This document shows positions 24,917 to 34,029 of a stretch of DNA of 64,000 bases, in pieces; within the stretch, counting starts at the first letter, position 1, and the number at the start of each line of letters is the position of its first letter. The stretch lies in NCBI GenBank assembly GCA_902479075.1, contig CABSNK010000002.1, positions 62,001-126,000 on the forward strand. The letters are read 5' to 3'. The notes beneath the pieces were generated by a model that ran no database searches, was not told the DNA's origin, and saw only the letters and a list, made by a program, of their open reading frames with translations. This DNA comes from an uncultured Collinsella sp. (lineage in GTDB: Bacteria; Actinomycetota; Coriobacteriia; Coriobacteriales; Coriobacteriaceae). Made by a program: the position numbers and the translations under genes.

Positions 24917-26164
24917 ATGGATAAGGGAGAGATGAAGGCCGGAGCCGCCCGGGTGGCCATTAACTTAGAGGACGTATTGCCGTTCGACGGTTTCGACGCA
25001 CTCCGTCATGAAATCTTTGCCCGTGCCTTCGTGGTCGAAGGGATGGGGCGGCGCGCTTGCATCCTTTCACTTGAGGTTACCTCGATCGCTCCGGCCCTAC
25101 TCGTCGATCTGCGTGAGGTTGTCAAGGATGTCTCCAATTGCGACGGCGCCTTTTCTTGGGTGGTCCCGACCCACACGTTTTCTGCGCCTCACGTGCGCAC
25201 CCCTGGGCATCTGGCCGACACCGATGCCCGCGATCGAAATGAGCGCTATCGTGCCGCGCTCATCGCCGCGACACGCGCGGCCGTTGAGCAGGCGGTTGCG
25301 GGCATTCGCTCTGTCACGCTCGCCTCGGCGGAGGGCTACTGTCCTGTGAACGTTAACCGCGACATTGAGACGCCGGCCGGCTGGTGGCTGGGAGTAGACC
25401 CCAAGGGGTTTGCCGACCACGCGATGCCCATACTTGTCGCGAGGGATGCCGAGGGCGGGCTCGTTGCCATGCTTGCGACGGCTGATGTCCAGTCTTCCGT
25501 GCTCGACGGATCGCACGATTCTCAGGGGAAGCGCTTGGTGAGCGGGGACCTCTTTGGCTTTGCCGCCATGGCTCTCGAGCGCGAATTGGGCGGAGTCGTG
25601 TTGCTGCTACCCGGTGCCGCGGGGGATCAGAGTCCGGCGGAGCGCGCCGTAACCGTTGCGTTCGATTCGACCGGGGCGAAGCAAACGTTAGATGCTCACG
25701 AGAGTGGATATCGCATGCTGCATCGACAGGGTCGCGCTATGAGCGATGCGTTGATTGAGGCCGTCCGTGCGGCGCGTGAGGACGATGCCATCGGCGTCGA
25801 TGCTCGCACGGTCGACGTCCTTTTGCCCGCCCAGACGCGCGCCGACTTCTGCTCATTGGCCCCGCATCGAACTTATGGGTTTCATGCGGCAGGCGAACAG
25901 CGTACGAGGGTCTATTTACTTCGGCTGGGAAATGTCGAGTTCGTTGGTATCCAGCCCGAGGTTTCGAGCTCGTTTGGCGCCGCCGTGCGCGCCGCCCGAT
26001 TCTGCCCCGTGCTCTTTGCCACGCTTGTCAACGGAGGGCAAAAGTATCTGCCGGCCCCCGATGCGTACGAGAAAATCACCTATGAGGCCATGAACTCCGG
26101 CTTCGCCGCCGGTTCCCATGAGCGCCTCCTTCAAACCATCCTTGCCGCTTTAAACGCGGCATGA
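24917..26164 (+). CDS. Neutral-ceramidase-like hydrolase
   Basis: 415 residues resembling the N-terminal catalytic domain of neutral/alkaline ceramidases. Recognisable pieces: AGAARVAINLED at the start, the zinc motif VVPTHTFSAPH (GTHTHSGP in ceramidases) and LLLPGAAGDQSP (GxxGDxSPN). It lacks a signal peptide and the C-terminal beta-sandwich, so it is a cytosolic amidase or related hydrolase rather than a secreted ceramidase. The second His of the zinc motif is replaced by Phe. GGAGGG precedes the ATG by eight bases. Its stop overlaps the ATG of a spurious extension of the next gene, confirming tight packing in the operon. Confidence 0.72.
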   Translation: MDKGEMKAGAARVAINLEDVLPFDGFDALRHEIFARAFVVEGMGRRACILSLEVTSIAPALLVDLREVVKDVSNCDGAFSWVVPTHTFSAPHVRTPGHLADTDARDRNERYRAALIAATRAAVEQAVAGIRSVTLASAEGYCPVNVNRDIETPAGWWLGVDPKGFADHAMPILVARDAEGGLVAMLATADVQSSVLDGSHDSQGKRLVSGDLFGFAAMALERELGGVVLLLPGAAGDQSPAERAVTVAFDSTGAKQTLDAHESGYRMLHRQGRAMSDALIEAVRAAREDDAIGVDARTVDVLLPAQTRADFCSLAPHRTYGFHAAGEQRTRVYLLRLGNVEFVGIQPEVSSSFGAAVRAARFCPVLFATLVNGGQKYLPAPDAYEKITYEAMNSGFAAGSHERLLQTILAALNAA

Positions 26165-26181
26165 CAAAAAGGAGAACTTGC

Positions 26182-27300
26182 ATGAATATCGGACATGCAC
26201 GCCGCAAGATTACCCCGCAAGGCGACATCTATCTAATCGGATACCGCAACCTCCCCAACCGTCTGGAGCCTGCGACAGGCGTCCATGACGACGTCTTCGC
26301 CAACGCGATTCTTTTCCAACAGGACGACCGCGAAGTTTTTCTCTTCAACGCCGATGTTCTCGAGTTTGAGGAGGGCATGGCCGAGGAGGTTAAGACGATG
26401 CTCGCCGAGCGCTACGGAATCGACCGTGACTGTGTTCTGCTCTCCGCGACGCACGACCACACTTCGATCGTCGCCTACCATCGCAGCTGGTGGACGGGAA
26501 AATTCAACGAGGACTACTATCGCTGGTTCCTCGATACCATCTGTCAATGCTTCGAAGAGTGCCGCGCCAACGCGCGACCTGCGACCTGCCGCATGGGCAA
26601 AAAAGTCATCACCGGTTTCTACGACAACCGCATCATCCCAGGTGAACTCGCCGACAATGAGGTCATTGTCGTATCGTTCTTCGATACCGAAGGCAAGCCA
26701 TTTGCGGGCTTTGTGAACTGGGCGGTGCATTCTGCCTGTGTCGGACCCGACTGCACGGAGCTCACGAGCGAACTCGCCGGTCTTACCGGCAAAAAGCTCG
26801 CTCAGAGTCTTGGTTACTATCCGGCCATGGTCGTCGGTGCTGCTGGCGACTGTAGCGACCGCAATTTTCGCCAGGGACGCGGCATTCCCGAGGTCGAGCG
26901 CGTTTCGACCGGTCTTGCCGAGGCGATTTCCCAGATCAAGCTCGATCGCGAGGTCGTTCTTGACCGCATCGAGCCTCAGACGTTCTATCACACCGTTGCC
27001 CATGACGACTTTTCGCTCACGCTTAAGTGTGCCGTCATCAGTCTGGGCGGCCTGCATCTCTTTGTGTTCCCGAGTGAGCTCGGCAGCGACTTGGGTATTC
27101 GCATGAAGCGCGAATGCCCGGTCGAGGGAATAGTTTGCGGTTACACCAACGGCTATTTCGAGTATTTCCTTCCGGCACGCGAGTACGGCCTCTCCTTTGA
27201 GACCGAGCGTACTCAGATTCCCCAGGGCGAACCGGAACGTCTGTGTGACAAGTTCTGCCAGACGACGAGACTTCTCGGCGCAGCAGATTCGCGTCTGTAG
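26182..27300 (+). CDS. Neutral-ceramidase-like hydrolase, second copy
   Basis: 372 residues, distant relative of the preceding product. Motifs: IGHARRKITPQGD at the N-terminus, zinc motif LSATHDHTS with both His kept, VNWAVHSACVG with a further His, and VVGAAGDCSDRN. It therefore keeps the ceramidase-type metal site better than its neighbour. No signal peptide. AAAGGAG is eight bases before ATG 26182; a start at 26161 is rejected because it overlaps the preceding stop and lacks a site. Paired with the preceding gene it may form a heteromeric or sequential amide hydrolase. Substrate unknown. Confidence 0.75.
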   Translation: MNIGHARRKITPQGDIYLIGYRNLPNRLEPATGVHDDVFANAILFQQDDREVFLFNADVLEFEEGMAEEVKTMLAERYGIDRDCVLLSATHDHTSIVAYHRSWWTGKFNEDYYRWFLDTICQCFEECRANARPATCRMGKKVITGFYDNRIIPGELADNEVIVVSFFDTEGKPFAGFVNWAVHSACVGPDCTELTSELAGLTGKKLAQSLGYYPAMVVGAAGDCSDRNFRQGRGIPEVERVSTGLAEAISQIKLDREVVLDRIEPQTFYHTVAHDDFSLTLKCAVISLGGLHLFVFPSELGSDLGIRMKRECPVEGIVCGYTNGYFEYFLPAREYGLSFETERTQIPQGEPERLCDKFCQTTRLLGAADSRL

Positions 27301-27493
27301 ACCTGATTGCGTGATATGGGCCAATGAGGCTCGCTGCCATGTGATCGGCATCTTCCATCTTCTCTGCCGTTTCCCATCCCGGGCGTACGTGCGTCCGCGG
27401 ATTTCAAAGGGGGAAGCGGGTTCCTTGCCCTCCCACGTCGACTACGGAGGCATGAAATCGATGCTATACCCCGCTCAGAAAAAGGAGAATTCC

Positions 27494-28936
27494 ATGAAAT
27501 ACCAGAAGCTTTGCGATGAAATCATCACAAAGGTCGGTGGTCGAGACAATGTGTTAGACGTGAGCCACTGCATTACGCGTCTCCGCTTCCACCTCAAGGA
27601 TGAATCGCTCGCCCAGACTAATGAGCTTAAGGCGACGAAGGGCGTCGTTGACGTCATCCAGGCCGGCGGACAGTATCAGGTCGTGATTGGTGCCACTGTC
27701 GAGGCCGTCTACAACGACCTTGTTCAGATTGGCGGGTTCGACTCCAAACCCGCACTCGATATCGATGAAGGCGACGACGTCAAAAAGGGCGATCCATTCT
27801 CGCGTCTGCTGGCCATCATCTCCGAGATTCTGCAACCGGTTCTTGGCGTGCTTATGGCCGGTGGCTTTATCAAGTCGATGCTCGCGCTCTGCACGGTTGC
27901 CGGTTGGCTTGCCAAGGACAGCAATACGTATGTGACGCTCTCGGCAATCGGAGATTCGGTCTTCTATTACTTTCCGCTAATCATTGGCTGGACGTCGGCC
28001 AAGAAGTTCGGACTTAAGCCCGTTATGGGAATGGCGCTCGGCGGTATCCTCGTCTACCCGACGCTCGTTGCCCTTATGGGTGGAGATCCGCTCTACACGC
28101 TCGGCGCCGGTACGGTCTTCGAGTCCAATGTCTACGGTGATATTTTTGGCATCCCGCTAATCATGCAGAATTACTCATCGACGATTCTGCCTGCGATCTT
28201 TATCGTCTGGATTGCCTCCAAGGTGCACAAGGCCCTTTCTAACGCGTTGCCCGCGCTTGTGAGTTCGTTCTTCTCCAACATCCTGACGCTCTTCATTTGC
28301 GGCATCCTTGGCCTGCTTGTGGTCGGTCCGGTCATGACGGTCCTCTCCAATATCGTTGCCCAGATCATCTTGATGCTCATCAACTTCCAGCCCGCCATCG
28401 CCGGCTTCGTCATCGGCACGTTCTGGAGCCTGCTCGTCATGTTCGGCCTGCACTGGGGTATCATCCCGCTGTGGTTTCTCGATGTCGCAACCTACGGCTA
28501 TGACCTCATTAACCCGCTCGTGTATGCAGGCGGTTGTGCCATCGCCGGTGCTGCGCTTGGCATGGTCATCCGAACCAAGGACTCCGAGGAAAATGCTGCC
28601 GTCAACATTCCCGCCCTTGTCTCTTCGATTTTCGGTGTCAACGAGCCTGCGCTTTACGCCATCTTGCTGCCGCGTAAGCGTCTTATGTGGGCAACCTTTA
28701 TTTCCGCTGGTGTAGGCGGCGCCATTGCCGGTCTCTTGGGTGCCAAACTCTATGCCTTCGGTGCCTCCGGCCCGCTCGGTTTCCCGAGCTTTATTAACCC
28801 TGCCGGCATCGACACGGGCTTTATCGGCCTTGTCATCTCCGGTGTGGTCGCTTTCGTTCTGGCTCTTGTCGCCGCTATGGTGATCGGTACCAGGAAGGAC
28901 AAGGGCGGTAAGGCACTCAACATCTCGGTGGACTAG
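27494..28936 (+). CDS. PTS sugar transporter subunit IIBC
   Basis: 480 residues. Residues 1-85 are an EIIB domain of the glucose/beta-glucoside superfamily with the phosphorylated Cys26 in DVSHCITRLRFHL; residues 105-475 are the EIIC membrane domain (about ten segments; YYFPLIIGWTSAKKFG, GLHWGIIPLWF, GVNEPALYAI). No EIIA domain is attached, so phosphate must come from an EIIA elsewhere. AAAGGAG precedes ATG 27494. A 193-bp gap without a gene separates it from the hydrolases, but no terminator is seen, so co-transcription is likely. The sugar is probably a beta-glucoside or amino-sugar derivative; this is inference from family. Confidence 0.88.
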   Translation: MKYQKLCDEIITKVGGRDNVLDVSHCITRLRFHLKDESLAQTNELKATKGVVDVIQAGGQYQVVIGATVEAVYNDLVQIGGFDSKPALDIDEGDDVKKGDPFSRLLAIISEILQPVLGVLMAGGFIKSMLALCTVAGWLAKDSNTYVTLSAIGDSVFYYFPLIIGWTSAKKFGLKPVMGMALGGILVYPTLVALMGGDPLYTLGAGTVFESNVYGDIFGIPLIMQNYSSTILPAIFIVWIASKVHKALSNALPALVSSFFSNILTLFICGILGLLVVGPVMTVLSNIVAQIILMLINFQPAIAGFVIGTFWSLLVMFGLHWGIIPLWFLDVATYGYDLINPLVYAGGCAIAGAALGMVIRTKDSEENAAVNIPALVSSIFGVNEPALYAILLPRKRLMWATFISAGVGGAIAGLLGAKLYAFGASGPLGFPSFINPAGIDTGFIGLVISGVVAFVLALVAAMVIGTRKDKGGKALNISVD

Positions 28937-28956
28937 TCTTTTTGCGCACTTTGATT

Positions 28957-28998
28957 AAATATGCCTCGGACGGCGACGTGCCGCCCGAGGCATATTTG
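28957..28998. terminator. Bidirectional terminator after the PTS gene
   Basis: AAATATGCCTCGG and CCGAGGCATATTT form a 13-bp outer stem with an inner CGGC/GCCG stem, between convergent genes; T-rich sequence follows on the plus strand. Confidence 0.85.
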
Positions 28999-29058
28999 TG
29001 TTTCGTGCCGCTGCCAGCGTGTTTGCGGACACAAGTCTGCCGTTGTGGGGCAGCGGGA

Positions 29059-29982
29059 TTATGACAGTCGCTCCGGGATGGAAGACGCACGGTCGCCCTG
29101 CAGGAGCTGACGGTAGGGGAGGAAGCCGATGAACGAGACGACCGCCTGCGAGTGCGCGGCGTTCCGCTTGAGGTAGAGCCTGACCTCGGAGGTCGTCGCG
29201 GGCTCAAGCGGCACCAGGGCTACCTTTCCGCTGGCAAGCGATTCCGCCGGCTTGCGCATGAGGAATGAGACACCGGCGCCGCGTGCGACAAGAGAGATGA
29301 TGTTCTCGGCTCGTTTGCCGGTGAACGTAACATGTGGGCCAAATCCAGCTTCTCGACAAAGGGAAAGGACGAGCTCGCTTACGAACGAGCCTTGGGGAAG
29401 CATGAGGAAATTCTCGTCGATAAGGTCGTCTATCTCGACGGTGTCACGTTCGGCGAGCGGATGGTCGAGCGGAAGGACGGCCACGAGCCGGTCGGTCGTA
29501 AAGGGAATCTTTTTGAACTCCGGCTCGATGGCGCCGCTGTCACGGATGAAGGCCAGGTCAATGTCCTCGTGCAGGAGCATACGCTTGAGTGTGTCGCCCT
29601 CGCCTTCGATGAGCTCGACAGAATATGAGGGGTTCGCCTGCTGAAAATCGATGACGGCGTCCGTGATCCCATAAGGGGCCATAATGGGGATAGAACCTAC
29701 GGTGAGGTGCTCGAGCGGCTCACCTGCGCCTATTTGAATGGCGGCAAGATAGCGGTGCTGAAGCGTCGCAATTTTTTGCGCATAGGGGAGGAGCGCTTCA
29801 CCTTGCGCGGTGAGTGTTACGTGGCGCTGGCTTCGATCGATGAGCTTACAGCCGAGTTCGTGCTCCATTGCCATGATGTGCTTGGAGAGGGTTGATTGCG
29901 ACATGAAAAGCAGTTCCGCCGCATCAAGAAACGTGCGTGACTGCGCTAAGATGGCGAATTCGCCAAAGCGGCTGATATCCAT
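29059..29982 (-). CDS. LysR-family transcriptional regulator
   Basis: 307 residues. The N-terminal helix-turn-helix reads FGEFAILAQSRTFLDAAELLFMSQSTLSKHIMAME; the effector domain spans about 90-300 (TVGSIPIMAPYGITDAVIDF). GGAGG sits eight bases before ATG 29982. It converges on the amidohydrolase/PTS operon, whose promoter carries LysR-like dyads, so it may regulate that operon from its far end. The deformylase gene upstream on the same strand ends 36 bases away, so read-through from it is possible. Confidence 0.88.
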   Translation of the reverse strand: MDISRFGEFAILAQSRTFLDAAELLFMSQSTLSKHIMAMEHELGCKLIDRSQRHVTLTAQGEALLPYAQKIATLQHRYLAAIQIGAGEPLEHLTVGSIPIMAPYGITDAVIDFQQANPSYSVELIEGEGDTLKRMLLHEDIDLAFIRDSGAIEPEFKKIPFTTDRLVAVLPLDHPLAERDTVEIDDLIDENFLMLPQGSFVSELVLSLCREAGFGPHVTFTGKRAENIISLVARGAGVSFLMRKPAESLASGKVALVPLEPATTSEVRLYLKRNAAHSQAVVSFIGFLPYRQLLQGDRASSIPERLS

Positions 29983-30018
29983 AGGGAGGCCTCCGGTACC
30001 CTCATTTTGGCAGGTGGC

Positions 30019-30429
30019 CTAAACCACGACGCCATTGCAGTGGTCGATTTCGTGCTGGATGATCTCGGCGGTGTAGCCCGAGAAGTTTTTGATGCGGTGA
30101 ACGAAGTTCTCGTCCAAATACTCAACCTTAATGCGGCGATAGCGGGTACAGGGACGCTCGCCGATCAGCGAGAGGCATCCTTCGCTCGTCTGATAGGCAT
30201 TGACCTGCTCAAGAATTTGAGGGTTGTACATCAGGAGTGTCCTATTGCCGTCCTTTACGCAGATGATGCGTTTGCGCACGCCGATCATGTTGGCGGCGAG
30301 GCCCACGCACTCGTGCTCATGCTCGTGGAGTGTATCCAGGAGGTCCTGCCCGGTCGCGGCATCGTCGGGTCCCGCGTCTTCGGAAGGCAGGCGCAAAAAG
30401 AACTCGGATTTCATGATGGGCTTGATCAT
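30019..30429 (-). CDS. def: Peptide deformylase
   Basis: 136-residue metalloenzyme that removes the formyl group from nascent proteins. All three motifs are canonical: GLAANMIG, EGCLS and QHEIDH (metal Cys and two His, catalytic Glu). It belongs to the short type without a C-terminal extension. The start at 30429 is set by GAGGAG eight bases upstream; a longer frame overlaps the divergent MFS promoter and is rejected. This contrasts with the deformylase-like gene at 15961, which lacks the catalytic Glu. Confidence 0.9.
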   Translation of the reverse strand: MIKPIMKSEFFLRLPSEDAGPDDAATGQDLLDTLHEHEHECVGLAANMIGVRKRIICVKDGNRTLLMYNPQILEQVNAYQTSEGCLSLIGERPCTRYRRIKVEYLDENFVHRIKNFSGYTAEIIQHEIDHCNGVVV

Positions 30430-30633
30430 GGCGGGCTCCTCATGTCTTATGCTTTCGTGGACTTTTAATAATAGCGCGGAAGGAAAGCTGTGCGTCCGCG
30501 TTACAATCTTTCGATGTTGGACCATGTTGCCAGATTCGTCGTGTACGGCGTCTGGCGTAAGTCTAGGGCTCATTTTCGCCCTGGACCGTTCCTCTGGGGC
30601 GATGCGACTGTCGTTCCAAGAGGAAGGAAATGC

Positions 30634-32049
30634 ATGGGGAGCAAATCTCAGCAACAAGTTCAAGTAACGCCATCGGCCTCTGCGGCGATTCTCGTCGTAA
30701 TGTATATTGCAGCCTTTGTTGCCGCGTTTAACGAGAACATCATTAACGTGGCGTTGCACGACATTATGGCAGCCTTTTCGGTGAGTGCCACCACGGCACA
30801 GTGGCTCGTCTCGGGCTACATGATCGTGACGTCGATTTTTACGGCCATCATGGCCTTCCTGTCCGGCCGTTTCTCGACGCGCAAGCTGCTGTTTTTCGCA
30901 TGCGGATGCATGGTCGCCGGCGAAGTCCTGTGCCTGGTCGCTCCGTCGTTTAGCGTTTTGCTGCCAAGTCGTATTTTGCAGGCTGCGGGATCGGGCATCT
31001 TGTTCCCGCTCATGATGAACGTGGTGCTGTCTTGCGCCCCGCGCGAGAAGCTCGGTTTGTATCTGAGCCTGGGCGGCGCCTGCATTACGCTAGGACCGGC
31101 GTTTGGACCCGTGATCAGCGGTCTAATGTGCACGTTATTTGGCTGGAGGGCGGTGTTCGTAGTGCCGCTGGTGGGCGGTATTGCGGTCGCTGCGGCGGGC
31201 GTAAAGCTCGTTCAGAATGTCGGAGAGCGCTCGAACACCACGCTTGATATTCTGTCGGTTGTTTTGCTCGCCGCCGGCATTACGGCATTTGTGTATTCCG
31301 TAGGCGAGTTCTCGACCAATCTGACCACCGGCATCGCGACGCTCTTCGCCGCCGTTGTGCTGCTCGGCCTGTTTGCGGCCCGTCAGCTCAAGCTCGAGCA
31401 TCCGGTGCTTAACGTGCGTCCCATGGCGAGCGTTCGCTTTTGGCCTGCGTGCCTGCTTGTGGTGGTGTCGATGATGACGACGTTCTCGATGAGTGTTTTG
31501 TTGCCGCTCTATTTTGAGGGCGCATACGGCATGACCGCACTTGTTGCGGGCCTGCTCATTTTGCCGGCGATTGCCTGCAACGCCGTGACCTCGATTGTGG
31601 GCGGACGCGTGATGGACGCCCGTGGTGCATGGCCGCTGCTGCCGGTCGGCTTTGCCCTGATTGCCGTGGGGCAGACTGCAATCTCGATGACGGCGGCAAG
31701 CATGAACATCGGCGTTGTCGTGGCACTGACCGTTGCAGTGTATGCCGGAGTCGGTTTGGTGCTGAGCCCCTCGCAGACGGCCGGCTTGGAGACGCTGCCT
31801 GCCGCTGAACATCCTCACGGAACGGCATTACTCAACACGTGGAACATGATTGCCGCATCGTTTGGCCCGTCGCTGTTTATCGGCCTGCTCTCGAGTTCTG
31901 CGGCGACTGCCGGCGCGGCTGGCGCTGCGACCGACGTTGCCCAGGCGATTGGATTTGCAACTGCCGTGCGTGTGGCGGCTGTGATTGCCGTGGTCGGGTT
32001 CGCGACGTCGCTGGTGTACGCTCGTCGCGAGTCGCACATGTCGCATTAA
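30634..32049 (+). CDS. MFS multidrug-type efflux transporter (EmrB/DHA2-like)
   Basis: 471 residues with about 14 hydrophobic segments, as in drug/proton antiporters of the DHA2 family. Motif A-like FLSGRFSTRKLLFFAC, the WLVSGYMI segment before it and the motif-C-like LGPAFGPVISG are visible. AGGAAGG is five bases before ATG 30634. It is divergent from def and stands alone. Substrate cannot be assigned. Confidence 0.88.
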   Translation: MGSKSQQQVQVTPSASAAILVVMYIAAFVAAFNENIINVALHDIMAAFSVSATTAQWLVSGYMIVTSIFTAIMAFLSGRFSTRKLLFFACGCMVAGEVLCLVAPSFSVLLPSRILQAAGSGILFPLMMNVVLSCAPREKLGLYLSLGGACITLGPAFGPVISGLMCTLFGWRAVFVVPLVGGIAVAAAGVKLVQNVGERSNTTLDILSVVLLAAGITAFVYSVGEFSTNLTTGIATLFAAVVLLGLFAARQLKLEHPVLNVRPMASVRFWPACLLVVVSMMTTFSMSVLLPLYFEGAYGMTALVAGLLILPAIACNAVTSIVGGRVMDARGAWPLLPVGFALIAVGQTAISMTAASMNIGVVVALTVAVYAGVGLVLSPSQTAGLETLPAAEHPHGTALLNTWNMIAASFGPSLFIGLLSSSAATAGAAGAATDVAQAIGFATAVRVAAVIAVVGFATSLVYARRESHMSH

Positions 32050-32201
32050 TGTGTGCACATAGATTCTGCAGCTAGATTGGATGGCGACACCATAAACTAA
32101 TGGACGTTTTGCCGAGAGGCATGAATGTTTAAAGCGCAAAGAGTGCGCGACGGGCCCCGCGAATGGGGCGATGATGCCCGAGAGGGCCAAGAAGGAGTCT
32201 C

Positions 32202-33104
32202 ATGTCCGAGAACGAAGAGATTATGAACGAGACCGAGAACGAGACCATGGCTGCCGAGGTCGAGGCAGTCGAGACCGTGGAGACCGAAGCTGCCGAGGTT
32301 GAGGCTGCTGACGAGGTTTCCGCCGAGGAGGAGGCCGAGGTTGTCGAGGCCGCCGCTGATTACGATGACGAAGAGCTGATGGACAAGATGCAGAAGGCCG
32401 CCCGCCTGCTGCGTAGCCGTCGCTTTGCTATTTCCAAGGAGGAGGAGGCCAAGGCCGAGCGTATGGCGAACATCGAGCGCGCCATCAAGCTTCTTGACCT
32501 CAAGCCCAAGATGGAGCAGAAGGAAATGTCTGACCTGCTGGGCATGCGCCTTCGTGAGCTCGATGGTCTGATGGCCGAGGCCGAGGCTGCCGATCTGGTC
32601 GGCCGCATCGACGACGCCGAGGGCGATATGCGCAAGATCGTCGTCTTCGCTGCCGAGGATGCCGCTGAGGGCCTGGTCGAGCTTGCCAACAAGAAGGAGA
32701 AGCTCCTGCCCGAGCTTTCTTATGAGGAGGCCACCGAGCTGATGGCCGCTCTCGATAAGGTTATCGCTCCGCTCGTCGCCATGGGCCTGGACGAGGACCG
32801 CGGTCCTCGTGGCGGCCGTGACGACCGCGGCGGCCGCGGCGGCGACCGTGGCGGTCGCGGCGGCTTTGGCGATCGCGGTGGCCGTGGCGGTGACCGCGGC
32901 GGTCGCGGTGGCGATCGCGGTGGCCGTGGCGGCTTTGGTGACCGTGGCGGCGACCGTGGCGGTCGCGGCGGCTTTGGCGGCAACCGTGGTGGCTATGGCG
33001 ACCGCGGTGGCAACCGTGGCGGCTTTGGCGGCAACCGTGGTAACGACCGCGGCGGCGACCGTGGCGGCCGCAACGGCGGTGGCTTCCGCGGCAACCGTTT
33101 TTAG
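32202..33104 (+). CDS. RGG-repeat protein with acidic N-terminus and winged helix
   Basis: 300 residues in three parts. Residues 1-60 are almost entirely acidic (Glu, Ala, Val). Residues 62-195 hold a helical segment with RLLRSRRF and a MarR-like winged helix (KEMSDLLGMRLRELDGLMAEAEAADLV). Residues 200-300 are low-complexity with about 19 RGG boxes interspersed with Asp, Phe, Tyr and Asn, like eukaryotic RNA-binding RGG domains. It is probably a cytosolic nucleic-acid-binding protein; the RGG tail suggests RNA binding or condensate formation. AAGGAG is four bases before the ATG. The repetitive DNA of the tail could be prone to length change. Confidence 0.82.
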   Translation: MSENEEIMNETENETMAAEVEAVETVETEAAEVEAADEVSAEEEAEVVEAAADYDDEELMDKMQKAARLLRSRRFAISKEEEAKAERMANIERAIKLLDLKPKMEQKEMSDLLGMRLRELDGLMAEAEAADLVGRIDDAEGDMRKIVVFAAEDAAEGLVELANKKEKLLPELSYEEATELMAALDKVIAPLVAMGLDEDRGPRGGRDDRGGRGGDRGGRGGFGDRGGRGGDRGGRGGDRGGRGGFGDRGGDRGGRGGFGGNRGGYGDRGGNRGGFGGNRGNDRGGDRGGRNGGGFRGNRF

Positions 33105-33131
33105 TTACGGCGTTTTACCAAACGCCGTAAC
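33104..33131 (+). terminator. Hairpin directly after the RGG gene
   Basis: GTTACGGCGTTT and AAACGCCGTAAC form a 12-bp perfect stem with a four-base loop, starting in the stop codon. There is no T-run after it, so it may protect the transcript's 3' end rather than terminate. Confidence 0.55.
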
Positions 33132-33144
33132 CACTTGACGCTGC

Positions 33145-33246
33145 AAACCCGTCAGAGCGGCAATCTGCCTTTCAACTTCGGCGGCATGATCAAAAGATCA
33201 ATGCCGCCTCGTTTCAAGGCACCTTGCTCGCTCTGGCGGGTTTTCG
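33145..33246. repeat. Large nested hairpin in the RGG-pdxT gap
   Basis: An outer stem (AAACCCGTCAGAGCG with CGCTCTGGCGGGTTT) encloses an inner stem (GGCGGCAT...ATGCCGCC around GATCAAAAGATC). On the plus strand the structure ends in TTTT, so it can act as a terminator. GGCAATCTGC and GCACCTTGC within it also occur in the palindrome at 16374-16483. Confidence 0.7.
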
Positions 33247-33277
33247 CTGTCGGTACCACAACATCGGCGTTGTCGAA

Positions 33278-33389
33278 GTAGTCATTGGGGACGTTCTTAA
33301 ATGACTACATAGCATGAGAGTGGATAATCTCCCGGTTTGAGTCTGCATTCGAGCTCAAAGTGGGAGATTATCCACTCTCATTTGCTATG
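33278..33389. repeat. Tandem palindromes, possible mobile element remnant
   Basis: GTAGTCATT and AATGACTAC (33278-33308) flank a 13-base loop. Directly after it ATGAGAGTGGATAATCTCCC (33314-33333) is repeated in inverted orientation at 33362-33381, extended by CATAGC/GCTATG outside and TTTGAG/CTCAAA inside. No coding capacity. The 317-bp gap 33105-33421 is filled by these structures and the preceding hairpins. Confidence 0.75.
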
Positions 33390-33421
33390 CGTCCGAAAAT
33401 CCACGCTCGTTTGTTTTCTCC

Positions 33422-34009
33422 CTACATTTGGAGGAAGAGCTCGTGGAGGCGGGCGTCGTCGTCGAGCTCGGGGTGGAAGGTGACACCGAGCTGGTTGTCT
33501 TGACGGGCGGCGACGATGCGCCCGTCGACTTTCGCTAAGGCCTTGGCGTCGCCGTGGACCTCGACGATGCGGGGCGCGCGGATAAACGTCAGCGGCACTT
33601 CACCGTCGATGCCGGCTACCTGCCCCTTGGTTCGAAAGCTGCCGAGCTGCCTGCCGTAGGCATTGCGCTCGACAAGTACATCCATGGTTGCCAAACGCGG
33701 CGTGCCCTTATCGTCATGGGCGGCAAGGTCGTGAGCCAGCAGAATCAGGCCGGCGCAGGTGCCCAGGACGGGCATGCCTTCAGCGATACGGGCACGAAGC
33801 TCCTCGAGCATGCCCAACTCATCAAGCAGCTTCCCTTGAACGGTAGACTCGCCGCCGGGAAGTACTAGACGGTCAAAGTCCTGCTGCAAATCGGCCGCCT
33901 GCCTCAGCTCAATACAACGTGCGCCAAGCTCGGATAGTCTTGCCTCGTGCTCGGCAAAAGCGCCTTGGACCGCCAGCACGGCGACCGTCTGGTCTGCATA
34001 ATCGCTCAT
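33422..34009 (-). CDS. pdxT: Pyridoxal 5'-phosphate synthase glutaminase subunit
   Basis: 195-residue class I glutamine amidotransferase that feeds ammonia to PdxS for PLP synthesis. It has AVQGAFAEHEARL, PGGEST, the nucleophile in GTCAG and the catalytic His/Glu in TFHPELD. AAAGGA lies six bases before the ATG. It follows pdxS by 20 bases in the same operon. The MocR-type regulator divergent from pdxS is the probable controller. Confidence 0.95.
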   Translation of the reverse strand: MSDYADQTVAVLAVQGAFAEHEARLSELGARCIELRQAADLQQDFDRLVLPGGESTVQGKLLDELGMLEELRARIAEGMPVLGTCAGLILLAHDLAAHDDKGTPRLATMDVLVERNAYGRQLGSFRTKGQVAGIDGEVPLTFIRAPRIVEVHGDAKALAKVDGRIVAARQDNQLGVTFHPELDDDARLHELFLQM

Positions 34010-34029
34010 GTGCGATCCTTTCTGCCGGA

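Noticed and set aside
30005..30015. TTTTGGCAGGT, matching one end of the dispersed repeat
   Set aside because: Only 11 bases match and the partner half is missing; it could be chance.
32808..33095. Tandem GGC-rich repeats that might suggest a CRISPR or minisatellite
   Set aside because: They encode the in-frame RGG tail of a protein; no spacer structure.
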